Positions 26,401 through 33,417 of a DNA stretch of 64,000 nucleotides are shown piece after piece. Position numbers and translations under genes: made by a program. A model generated the notes under the pieces. It had not been told where the DNA came from. It worked only from the letters and a program-made list of their open reading frames with translations, and ran no database searches. Within the stretch, counting starts at the first letter, position 1, and every line of letters begins with the position of its first letter. The stretch is from an uncultured Rhodospira sp. (lineage in GTDB: Bacteria; Pseudomonadota; Alphaproteobacteria; Rhodospirillales; Rhodospirillaceae): the NCBI RefSeq assembly GCF_937138205.1, contig NZ_CAKZOT010000047.1, positions 16,931 through 80,930 on the forward strand, given 5' to 3'.

Positions 26401-26734
26401 GCAGCATGGCCACGTCCTCGTCGGTGCCGACCTCGAACCGCGCCGTGACGGTCACGCCGTCATCCACGGTCTGACTGTAGACATGGTCGACGGCGTCGAT
26501 GCCCTTGACGATGTCCTCCAGTGGCTTGGTCACCAGTTCGGCGGCGTCCACGGCCTTCAGACCATCGGCCTGGACCATGATGTCGACCATGGGCACGGAG
26601 ATCTGGGGCTCCTCCTCGCGCGGCACCATGACCAGCGCCAGCACGCCCACGACGATGGCGGCCAGCAGCAGCAGGGGTGTCAGCGGAGAGCGGATGAAGG
26701 CCTTGGTGAGATGGCCGGAAACGCCGAGTTTCAT
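23423..26734 (-). CDS. RND family efflux permease
   Basis: An 1103-residue inner-membrane transporter with two repeated halves of about six membrane helices and two large periplasmic loops. Typical segments are IRSPLTPLLLLAAIVVGVLAL (TM1), IFSIGILVDDAIVIVENMARH (TM4, with the proton-relay aspartates), and GFIALAGIIVRNSILLVDF in the second half. An acidic/glycine insertion (about residues 525-560) lies between the halves. The substrate is unknown. The start at 26734 shares one base with the stop of the membrane fusion protein (TGATG). Confidence 0.93.
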   Translation of the reverse strand: MKLGVSGHLTKAFIRSPLTPLLLLAAIVVGVLALVMVPREEEPQISVPMVDIMVQADGLKAVDAAELVTKPLEDIVKGIDAVDHVYSQTVDDGVTVTARFEVGTDEDVAMLRVHETIRANLNRIPLGIPEPLIVGRGINDVPIVVLTLSPAPEVAERWTDAGLHAVAEELLIELIKVEDVGLTFIVGGRPDQIRVEPDPERLSMYGITLNRLVEKLENANRSFRLGRLREAGDSVPVVAGQTLQGVADIGDVLLTTHDGRPVYVKDVASIVVGTEPLDHRVWQIEPRPDAAPDQDSITARPAVSIALAKRQGANAVVVSETILERLEGLKGRLVPEGIEVAVTRNYGETALEKSNELLSHLGMATVTIVLLITVAIGWRAGMVVAVVIPTTILLTLFSAWMMGYTINRVSLFALIFSIGILVDDAIVIVENMARHWAMKDGRSIVRKAIEGVAEVGNPTIIATLTIIAALLPMMFVSGLMGPYMSPIPANASAAMAFSFFVAVMLTPWLLIKIAGRGAARRMGVPYAVPGDPGEDEAPTGAEDGGGAASRDPTEGEAEGRLGGLYRRVAAPVLKSRWRAWAFLILVGIATIVACLPFYTADVTVKLLPFDNKSELQVVLTLPDDAPLEETERVLMDAARRLADLPELTSIQLHAGTAAPFNFNGLVRHSYLRDAPNMGDLQINLTAKHHRERASHAIALEVRERLRDLPLPEGAALSVVEVPPGPPVLATLLAEIYGPDTETRRAVAREVKGIFEAVDFIVDVHDSWGDPAERLRLAIDQQALEYHGVEEEAVYDTLAALLGGVSVGYSHRGHGVDPVEIAVRLPKADLTPGERLLSTPVPGAAGIVELGDVVTTSREMASHTLFRRDGHFAEMVQAELAGRFEAPIYGMLEVQDRIDAHDWDALGLPKPAIRLYGQPESSAEPTLLWDGEWEITYVTFRDMGAAFGVAILGIYLLVVAQFGSFKAPLVILTPVPLTLIGIVLGHWLFSAPFTATSMIGFIALAGIIVRNSILLVDFIKHRQPTASCLREALLDAGAIRFTPILLTAVSAIIGAAFILTDPIFQGLALSLCFGLASSTALTLLVIPAIYVALRDDGVAFPMRG

Positions 26735-27801
26735 CAGTGCCCGCCCTCCGCGCCGTCGCGGCGGGCGGTATCCATCGCGCCGCACTGGACCGGGATCAGG
26801 ACATCGCCGGGGCGCAGGCCGGACAACACTTCAACGCCGCCGGGGACGTGGGCGCCGGTCTGCACGATGACCACGCGGCCGCCCTCCAGGCAGGCACTGG
26901 TCACGCCGAAGCGGGTGCTGAGGTAGTCCGGCGGCACCACGTAGGCGGTGCGGTGGCCGGTGACGACCTCGATCAGCGCGCGTTCGCCGACGAAGTAGCC
27001 GCCCAGGCCGTCGACCTCGACGTCGGCGATGACGCGGCCGTTCTCCAGTTCCGGATAGACCTTCGCCACACGCCCCTCGCGCCAGTCCGCGTCGCCGGCC
27101 CCCTTCGTGGGATGGGCGGCGTCCGGGTCCAGGCCGCGCGGCCCGACGCGCACGCTGTCACCCACCGCGATGAATCGGGCGTGCCGCTCCGGCAGGCGCA
27201 GGCGCAGGACATAGCGTTCCGTGGCCACGCGGGCGAGCGGCTCGCCGGGCATGACGACGCTGCCCTCGGACACCATGACGTCGAGCACCCGGCCGGCGGC
27301 CGGGGCCAGCACGTCGCCCTCCGAGACCTGCTGGCGCAGCACCTCCATTTCGGATTGCAGCGAGTCGAGCTGGCGTTCCGCCACCTCCAGGCTTGTGCGG
27401 GCGGCGTCCAGGCGGCTTTGCGGTGCCGCGCCCTGGGCGCGCAGTTGCTGGGCGCGTTCGAAATCGGTGCGGGCTTGTTCCATGGTGGCGCGCTGGCCCT
27501 CAAGCTGGGACTCCAGCGCCTGCATTCGCGGGGCCAGCTTGTCGTCCACCACCACGGCGACCTTTTGGCCGTTGGTCACCGCGTCGCCCTCGTCCACCGT
27601 CAGTTGGTCCACGGTGCCGCCGAGGCGGGCGCGGGCGGCCAGCACGTCCACGCTCTCGACGGTGGCGAACACGGCCTTGTCATCGGCGATGCGCTGGGGC
27701 CGCACGGTCAGGGGCTCGGCCCGCGCGTCCGTCGGGACGATCAGCGCGAGCAGGATCAGACTGGCGATCAGGGCGAGACCGGATCGGCGCGGCAACGACA
27801 T
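26734..27801 (-). CDS. RND periplasmic membrane fusion protein
   Basis: A 355-residue protein with a signal sequence (about 1-28, LALIASLILLALIVPTDARA), barrel-sandwich hybrid halves (about 60-80 and 175-200), a helical hairpin (about 95-165, rich in Glu/Gln/Arg), and beta-barrel domains. It couples the permease to an outer-membrane channel; no TolC homologue is in the window. The ATG at 27801 is preferred to the longer open frame. It is divergent from an ArsR repressor 99 bases away. Confidence 0.9.
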   Translation of the reverse strand: MSLPRRSGLALIASLILLALIVPTDARAEPLTVRPQRIADDKAVFATVESVDVLAARARLGGTVDQLTVDEGDAVTNGQKVAVVVDDKLAPRMQALESQLEGQRATMEQARTDFERAQQLRAQGAAPQSRLDAARTSLEVAERQLDSLQSEMEVLRQQVSEGDVLAPAAGRVLDVMVSEGSVVMPGEPLARVATERYVLRLRLPERHARFIAVGDSVRVGPRGLDPDAAHPTKGAGDADWREGRVAKVYPELENGRVIADVEVDGLGGYFVGERALIEVVTGHRTAYVVPPDYLSTRFGVTSACLEGGRVVIVQTGAHVPGGVEVLSGLRPGDVLIPVQCGAMDTARRDGAEGGH

Positions 27802-27876
27802 GTCGGATCTCCCGGAACACGGAACGCGGCAGGGGGGGGGAAGGGCACAAGACCCTCCCTTTCGGATTGAAAATAT

Positions 27877-27892
27877 ATTAGAGACTGCTAAT
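27877..27892. promoter_or_regulatory. Candidate ArsR operator
   Basis: ATTAG-N6-CTAAT is a perfect 5-bp inverted repeat in an AT-rich stretch. It ends 8 bases before the regulator's ATG and lies 76 bases upstream of the RND operon start. Its position suits simultaneous repression of both directions. Confidence 0.55.
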
Positions 27893-27900
27893 CTTGCAAC

Positions 27901-28248
27901 ATGAATGTCGACCATCTGCACGAGCACGCGGCGCGGGCCGCGAGGCTGCTGAAGGCGCTGGCCAATGACCGGCGGCTGCTGATCCTGTGTTCCCTGATCG
28001 AGGGCGAGAAGACGGTGGGCGAGTTGGAGGCCACGGTGGGGCTCGGCCAGTCCGCCCTGTCGCAGCACTTGGCGCGCCTGCGACACGACGGGTTGGTCGA
28101 GACGCGTCGGGCCGCGCAACACATCCACTACCGCTTGGCCAGTACCGAGGTTCTGGCGCTGATCGAAACGCTGGCCGCGCTCTATTGCCCGACACCGGCG
28201 GGCGGCCCTGGCGTGTCGGTGGACGACGCGGAGCGCTCGGGACCGTGA
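27901..28248 (+). CDS. ArsR family repressor with SqrR/BigR-type cysteine pair
   Basis: A 115-residue winged-helix regulator. LLKALANDRRLLILCSL and GLGQSALSQHLARLRHDGLV (recognition helix) fit the SqrR/BigR/YgaV subgroup. The only cysteines, Cys30 and Cys96, are 66 residues apart, the same spacing as the persulfide-sensing pair of SqrR (41/107). It probably derepresses on reactive sulfur or oxidants. It is divergent from an RND pump, which is a plausible target. No Shine-Dalgarno is seen before the ATG. Confidence 0.82.
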   Translation: MNVDHLHEHAARAARLLKALANDRRLLILCSLIEGEKTVGELEATVGLGQSALSQHLARLRHDGLVETRRAAQHIHYRLASTEVLALIETLAALYCPTPAGGPGVSVDDAERSGP

Positions 28249-28403
28249 GTGGCCGATCAGCGGCGGCTGGGCGCGGCCCAACCATGGCCGGCAACCCAAT
28301 TGAGACGACCGGCAAAACCATGCGCCGCTTCGTGTTTCCTTTTGGGCCGGTTCTCTATACAAAGCGGGGCTCGGACGGGCGACACCACCGAGAGCGAGAC
28401 CCC

Positions 28404-28592
28404 ATGCTGCAAGATATTGTGACGGCCCTTGGCCTTGTGCTGGTGATCGAGGGCTTGTTGTACGCCGTGCTGGCGGGACCCATGCGGGCCATGATCCGCG
28501 CGGCGTTGGAGATGCCCGAGACCCAGTTGCGCATCAGCGGCGTGATCACGATTGCCCTGGGTGTGCTGGTCGTGTGGCTGGCGCGCGGGTGA
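28404..28592 (+). CDS. DUF2065 small membrane protein
   Basis: A 62-residue protein with two membrane helices (about 5-28, GLVLVIEGLLYAVLAGPMRAM; and 42-60, SGVITIALGVLVVWLARG). It belongs to the YjeT/DUF2065 family, whose function is unknown. The start at 28404 lies well inside a longer open frame and follows GAGAGCGAGA. Confidence 0.8.
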   Translation: MLQDIVTALGLVLVIEGLLYAVLAGPMRAMIRAALEMPETQLRISGVITIALGVLVVWLARG

Positions 28593-28765
28593 TCCGGTGG
28601 CGGGGCGCCGTCCCGGTCGACGTCATCGTCATGCCGCTTGCGTGGCACCGGCCGAGTCCGGATACTGCGGCCGGTCCGGGCCACTGCGACCCTTGGGGCG
28701 AGGGGGGCTGGCCGCGTGTGACGTCGCCGGACGTTTGCCTGGTTCGTGCTTGAGGGGGATTCGTC

Positions 28766-29980
28766 GTGCACCCGTCGAACGAGACCCGCGACGCGGGGGC
28801 CACGACCCAGGCGGGCGGCGCGCGTATTCTCCATATATCTGCGGACTTTCCTGATCCGTTGCAGCCGGGCAAGACGAAGGCGATCGCCAATCTGATCGAC
28901 CTGACCAGCGACGTCTTCGACCACCACGTCTATTCCATCAACAGGGTGGACCACCGCCTGGACCTCGCCGCCCTGCCGTTCGGCCCGGACTGGCGCGCCG
29001 TGGCCTATCCCGGGCCTCCGCGTGGCCTGTTCCTGAAAACCTACCTGGACCGGCTGGCCGCGTGGATCGTGCGGGACGTGCGAGAGAGAGGCCTGTCCGT
29101 CGATGTGGTGCACGCCCACAAGCTGTCCACCGACGGACTTGCCGGCGCCGCTGTTGCCAAGGCGCTTGGCCGCCCCCTTGTCATCTCGTCCCAGGGGATT
29201 TCCGACGTCAAGATCCTCACGGTCCGGCGCGACCTGCGCCGTGTGTGGCGGGACATCTGGCGCGGCGCGGCGATGGTGTTTCCGTTCGCGCCATGGACGA
29301 AGACGGCGCTCGATCATATGCTTGGCTCTCGCGAGGGGCCGGTCACAATCCTGCCATGCCCGAACGATCGGGACGGCATCATCTCTCCGCGCCGGACCGC
29401 GCCGGTCTTCAAGACGTGTTTCCACCTGAGCCAATACCGCCGGAAAAACGTGGCCGGGCTGATCCAGGCCGTGGCTACGGCCGCGCGGGACGTCCCCGAT
29501 ATCCGGCTGGACATTCTCGGTGGCGGCGATCCGGCCGGGTTCGCGGCGGTGCGGGGCCTGATCGCGCGCCGCGCACCGGACCATTGCCGCCTGATCGGGC
29601 CGGTTCCGCGCGAGCGGATCCAGGACGAGATGAACGCCGCGTGTGGGTTCGCCATGGTGCCGTTCCGCGAGAGTTTCGGCATGGTCTATACAGAGGCCCT
29701 GCTGTCCGGTGCGCCCGTCATCCACGCGGCGGGAAACGGGATCGCCGGCTACTTCGAGGGCAGCGAGGCCGTGGTGGCCGTGGACCCCGATGACACAAAC
29801 GCCCTGGCCGCCGCGCTGGTCGATGGCGTCCGTCGTCAGGACGAGATCAAGGCGACCCTGCGCGACATGCAGGAATCCGGTGCGTTGACCCGGCTGACAC
29901 GGGCGGCGATCCGGGACGCGTATTGTTCGGCCATGCAGTCCGTGCTTGGGGCCCACGATCCAGTCGCTGGTGGTGGCTGA
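28766..29980 (+). CDS. Glycosyltransferase family 4
   Basis: A 404-residue GT-B fold enzyme. The N-terminal domain starts ILHISADFPDPLQPGKTKA. The C-terminal domain has the EX7E-type motif in PFRESFGMVYTEALLSGAPVI and the nucleotide-sugar-binding surroundings. It probably adds a sugar during surface polysaccharide synthesis; donor and acceptor are unknown. It uses a GTG start after GAGGGGG. A GT2 gene follows 58 bases later. Confidence 0.87.
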   Translation: MHPSNETRDAGATTQAGGARILHISADFPDPLQPGKTKAIANLIDLTSDVFDHHVYSINRVDHRLDLAALPFGPDWRAVAYPGPPRGLFLKTYLDRLAAWIVRDVRERGLSVDVVHAHKLSTDGLAGAAVAKALGRPLVISSQGISDVKILTVRRDLRRVWRDIWRGAAMVFPFAPWTKTALDHMLGSREGPVTILPCPNDRDGIISPRRTAPVFKTCFHLSQYRRKNVAGLIQAVATAARDVPDIRLDILGGGDPAGFAAVRGLIARRAPDHCRLIGPVPRERIQDEMNAACGFAMVPFRESFGMVYTEALLSGAPVIHAAGNGIAGYFEGSEAVVAVDPDDTNALAAALVDGVRRQDEIKATLRDMQESGALTRLTRAAIRDAYCSAMQSVLGAHDPVAGGG

Positions 29981-30038
29981 CGGTGCGGTGCGTGGTTATC
30001 GGCCTGCCACGATCCAGAAAGGGAAGCGCGATCCGATC

Positions 30039-30989
30039 ATGACCGACCTCAGCATCCTGATCATCAGCTACAACACGCGCGACCTTCTGCTGAACGCGCT
30101 GAAGGCCGTGCGCGACGTCGGGTGTTCTCGTCCTTACGAGGTAATCGTGCTTGACAATGCCTCGCACGACGGGTCCGCCGATGCCGTGGCCGAGCACTTC
30201 CCAGAGGTGCGTCTGATTCGCTCCGAGGAGAACCTGGGCTTCGCCAAGGGCAACAACGTCGCCGCCGAGCAAGCGACCGGACGGTGGCTGTTGTTGCTCA
30301 ATCCCGATACCGAGGTCTATCCGGGCGCCTTGGACGCGATCGTGTCGTTCGCCGAGGCGAACCCCGATGGCGGTGTCTACGGCGGCCGTACGTTCTTTCC
30401 GGATGGGTCGCTCAACATTGCCTCGTGCTGGGGTCGGATCACGCCTTGGAGCCTGTTCTGTTCGGCGTTCGGGCTGACGGCCCTGATGCCCAAGTCTTCG
30501 CTCTTCAACCCCGAAACACTAGGCGGATGGCCACGCGACAGCGTCCGCCACGTGGACATCATCACCGGGTGTTTTCTGCTCATCGGCCGGGACCTGTGGG
30601 TCCGGCTCGGCGGCTTCGACACGCGATTTTGGATGTACGGCGAGGATGCGGATCTCTGCTTGCGGGCGGCGCGCTTGGGTTGCCGGCCGATGATCACGCC
30701 CGAGGCCCGCCTGATGCACATTGTCGGCGCCAGCAGCCAGAGCACGGCGCGCCGCACCATCATGCTGCATACCGGGCGGGCGTCCCTGGTCTACACGCAT
30801 TGGCCTAGGGTCTGGCTCCCCTGGGGGCGCGCCATGCTCTGGGCGTGGATCGTGAATCGGGTGGTGGCGGCATCGCTCCTGGCCACCGCGATGCCGCGCC
30901 GCTTCGGACCGTTGCGGGACAAGTGGCAAGAAGTCTGGCGCCGCCGCAGGGAGTGGATGGCCGGATATCCGGCGGAGGCGGACGCCTGA
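30039..30989 (+). CDS. Glycosyltransferase family 2 (rhamnosyltransferase-like)
   Basis: A 316-residue GT-A enzyme. It has LSILIISYNTRDLL at the start, VIVLDNASHDGS, the donor-binding LLLLNPDTEVYPGAL (DxD-like), and GGFDTRFWMYGEDADLCLRA (catalytic region). The pattern is that of WbbL-type transferases. A C-terminal amphipathic or hydrophobic stretch (about 255-285) suggests membrane association. It forms a likely pair with the GT4 gene upstream. Confidence 0.87.
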   Translation: MTDLSILIISYNTRDLLLNALKAVRDVGCSRPYEVIVLDNASHDGSADAVAEHFPEVRLIRSEENLGFAKGNNVAAEQATGRWLLLLNPDTEVYPGALDAIVSFAEANPDGGVYGGRTFFPDGSLNIASCWGRITPWSLFCSAFGLTALMPKSSLFNPETLGGWPRDSVRHVDIITGCFLLIGRDLWVRLGGFDTRFWMYGEDADLCLRAARLGCRPMITPEARLMHIVGASSQSTARRTIMLHTGRASLVYTHWPRVWLPWGRAMLWAWIVNRVVAASLLATAMPRRFGPLRDKWQEVWRRRREWMAGYPAEADA

Positions 30990-31026
30990 CGGCATAGCGG
31001 GCGCGAGGGAGGCCTGAACCAAACCT

Positions 31027-31061
31027 CATGGGGCGAAGTCAGTGTTCGACTCCGCCCCATG
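31027..31061. terminator. Bidirectional hairpin between GT2 and VPLPA-CTERM gene 2
   Basis: A 9-bp perfect outer stem, CATGGGGCG/CGCCCCATG, with further inner pairing (GTC/GAC). It lies between two convergent genes, 38 bases after the GT2 stop and 55 bases after the minus-strand stop. It probably serves both. Confidence 0.65.
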
Positions 31062-31115
31062 TGACGCAACCGCGCGCCCGGGGGCAATGCCGGGCCACGC
31101 GGTTGAGTGGTCCGA

Positions 31116-31913
31116 TCACGCCGCCTTTTCGGACGCGCGCCTCTTTGCCCACCGGGCGCCGAACAGCCCGCCCAGGGCGGTCAGCAGGAACCACGCGGCG
31201 GCGGGGAGGGGCGTGGTTGCGGAGACGCCCGTAAACGTAACGGAAATGTCCTCACCGCCGCTGTACGCGTTGAAGCCGATAAAGAGGTCCTTGAAGTCTG
31301 CAAACCCGGCATCGTAGTAGCTGTCTGGCTCTACGCCGTCAAAAGCGAAGTACAGAGACCCAGTCGGATCCAGTTTGAAGTCAGCGGTGTGTTCGCCTGT
31401 ACTTCTAGCAGCAAGCTCAGTAAAGTCGCCATCCCAACTCGCGTCGGATTTGTCGTATGTCCAGCCGCCGTAGTAATAGTTTGCAAATCCAGCATATCCC
31501 CCCGATTGAGCCATTAATTCAGCATCAGACTCGTTTCGGTCGACGAAGACGCGCGGAACATACGAGTTATCAGTGTTGTCAAGAAAACGGAACTGGATGT
31601 TTTGCCTGTCAGACGACCGGATGTAATCAGGCAGGCGTGCCTTCAGCACCCACTCGTCCGGGTTTGTGATGCTGCCCTGGGTCCGAGACATCTCGCCTTG
31701 TTTTCCGGTCATCGTCAGGCTTCCGTCATCGTTAATCGTGACGGTTGCTTTGCTGCTCGATAGGTTAAAATCCCAGGTCAGGCCGCTCCATTCGAACGGG
31801 CCGTCGGCCACAGTGTAGCTAACGGCGGCCGGCGCTGTGGTCGCCCAGAGAGCGATGGCCGCCGCCGTGACGGCGCCGGCGACCAAACGGGGGGGCTGTA
31901 ACTGCTTGCTCAT
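31116..31913 (-). CDS. VPLPA-CTERM sorting domain protein (second of two)
   Basis: A 265-residue exported protein with a signal peptide (about 1-30, ending APAA), a beta-rich body with many Asp, Tyr and Gly residues, and the sorting tag TPLPAAAWFLLTALGGLF followed by GARWAKRR. The tag is almost identical to that of the 19782-20522 product, although the bodies look unrelated. The start has AAAGGAGAG upstream. It lies beside two glycosyltransferases and uppP, consistent with an envelope or exopolysaccharide role. Its composition is AT-richer than its neighbours. Confidence 0.85.
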   Translation of the reverse strand: MSKQLQPPRLVAGAVTAAAIALWATTAPAAVSYTVADGPFEWSGLTWDFNLSSSKATVTINDDGSLTMTGKQGEMSRTQGSITNPDEWVLKARLPDYIRSSDRQNIQFRFLDNTDNSYVPRVFVDRNESDAELMAQSGGYAGFANYYYGGWTYDKSDASWDGDFTELAARSTGEHTADFKLDPTGSLYFAFDGVEPDSYYDAGFADFKDLFIGFNAYSGGEDISVTFTGVSATTPLPAAAWFLLTALGGLFGARWAKRRASEKAA

Positions 31914-32115
31914 GACGTCTCTCCTTTGGGCATTGGTTGCTCAGTCATGCGTGGCATGGCGAGGGTCGGCGGGCATGGTCGCGCGTAGCGCGGCAACGAC
32001 GCGGTCCATTCTGGCAAGCTGCCCATCTTCTGAGGCGCGGTCCGCTGCACTTGGTCTCGCAATATCACATTAGTTGTATCCCGCTCGACGGTGCGGTTCG
32101 GGGCCTCGGCTGTCA

Positions 32116-32224
32116 ATCCACCAAATGGGGGGCTCCACCTTTTGGTGGATTTGACGAAAATTAGGGCAGAGCCAACAAGGATGCGCAATCTTGCCGAGTG
32201 TTTTTTTTTGAGAACCGTTTTTTT
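32116..32224. promoter_or_regulatory. Shared motif cluster upstream of VPLPA-CTERM gene 2
   Basis: It contains ATCCACCAAATGG (32116-32128), the palindrome CTCCACC-TTTT-GGTGGAT (32133-32150), and the 13-mer GAACCGTTTTTTT (32212-32224). All three have counterparts upstream of the other VPLPA-CTERM gene. The first two also form a larger imperfect inverted repeat bounded by GTCAA/TTGAC. They lie 200-310 bases upstream of the 31913 start. Confidence 0.5.
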
Positions 32225-32264
32225 AAGCGTGTTCTTGGCGGGGCGCGCCCAAGCGAGGATGGCG

Positions 32265-33101
32265 TCAAATCTCGACCACCCCATACGCGATCGCCAGCAG
32301 CCCCAGTCCGAGAAGCACGCGATAGATCACGAACGGCAGGAACCCGGCGTGGCGCAGCCAGGCCATCATCAGGGCCACGGCCGCCAAGGCCGAGACCATG
32401 GCCAGACCGGCGGCGATCAGGGCCTCGCGCGTGATGGCCCAGTCACCCATCTCGTACAGGTCCAGGCCCACCAGCAGGCCGGCGGCGGTGATGGTGGGGA
32501 TCGACATCAGCAGCGAGAACCGCGCCGCCTCCGGCCGCTCGTAGCCAAGGAACCGGGCCGCCGTCATGGTGATGCCGGAGCGGCTGGTGCCGGGGATCAG
32601 CGCCAAGGCCTGCGCCAGGCCGAGGATCAGGGCATCGCCCCAGGTCATGTGTTCGACCCGGCGCACGGTCATGCCGACGCGGTCGGCCAGCCCCAGCAGC
32701 AGGCCGAAGCCCAGCGTGGCCCAGGCGATGACCTCCAGGTTGCGCAGTCCGGACTCGATCAGGTCCTTGAGCAGAAGGCCGGCGATCACGACGGGAATGG
32801 TGGCGATGATCAGGTGGACCACCATGCGGGCACCGGGGCCGCCGCGCCCCGTCAGCAGGCGCCCCGCGCCGGCCAACATCACGCCCACATCGCGCCAGAA
32901 GTACACCAGGACGGCGAGCAGCGTCCCGACATGAACGGCCACGTCGATCTTCAGGCCCTGGTCCGGCCAGTCCGACAACAGCGGCACCAGCGCCAGATGC
33001 CCCGAGGAACTGACGGGCAGGAATTCCGTGAGGCCCTGCACCAGGGCCAGAACGACGAGCTGGAGAGGGTCCACGGCCTGATCCACAAGGGGATGATCCA
33101 C
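32265..33101 (-). CDS. uppP: Undecaprenyl-diphosphatase
   Basis: A 278-residue polytopic membrane protein that dephosphorylates undecaprenyl pyrophosphate to recycle the lipid carrier of peptidoglycan and O-antigen synthesis. The signatures LTEFLPVSSSGHL (about 24-36) and PGTSRSGITMTAARFLG (about 170-186) are intact. Length matches the BacA/UppP family. The GT genes and CTERM gene next to it suggest an envelope cluster. Confidence 0.95.
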   Translation of the reverse strand: MDHPLVDQAVDPLQLVVLALVQGLTEFLPVSSSGHLALVPLLSDWPDQGLKIDVAVHVGTLLAVLVYFWRDVGVMLAGAGRLLTGRGGPGARMVVHLIIATIPVVIAGLLLKDLIESGLRNLEVIAWATLGFGLLLGLADRVGMTVRRVEHMTWGDALILGLAQALALIPGTSRSGITMTAARFLGYERPEAARFSLLMSIPTITAAGLLVGLDLYEMGDWAITREALIAAGLAMVSALAAVALMMAWLRHAGFLPFVIYRVLLGLGLLAIAYGVVEI

Positions 33102-33417
33102 AAGATGGTGTGGATCCCTTATAGCAGATCACCCTATTCCTGGCCCAGACACAAAATGTTGCGGCGACGTGGATCCCCGGCACAACCGCGAGGGCATATA
33201 GGTCTTATGTCCTGACCAAAATTCCCGGAAATGTCCGGATTTTTCAGAGGGTCGCGGCTGGCGAATGGCTTGTTGCCCCGATAATAGGTCAACAATGCTG
33301 CTATATATGACGTTTTTCTCTTGTGATCCCGTCCCGGCAGGCGTATCTCAAAGCCCCGGTTTGCCTCGGAACACGGACGGGCCATCCGGGATAAGACGTC
33401 CGTACAGGAGGGCCGCG
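33102..33417. promoter_or_regulatory. Divergent intergenic region uppP / gltD
   Basis: A stretch of 316 bases that should hold both promoters. An AT-rich segment (about 33275-33315, containing ATAATAGG and CTATATATGA) is the most likely gltD promoter area. No confident boxes or operators were found. Confidence 0.35.

Noticed and set aside
23675..26926. A 1083-residue open frame antisense to the RND permease
   Set aside because: Its composition is His/Gln/Gly/Arg-rich shadow coding caused by high GC codon usage; the opposite strand has a complete, well-recognised permease.
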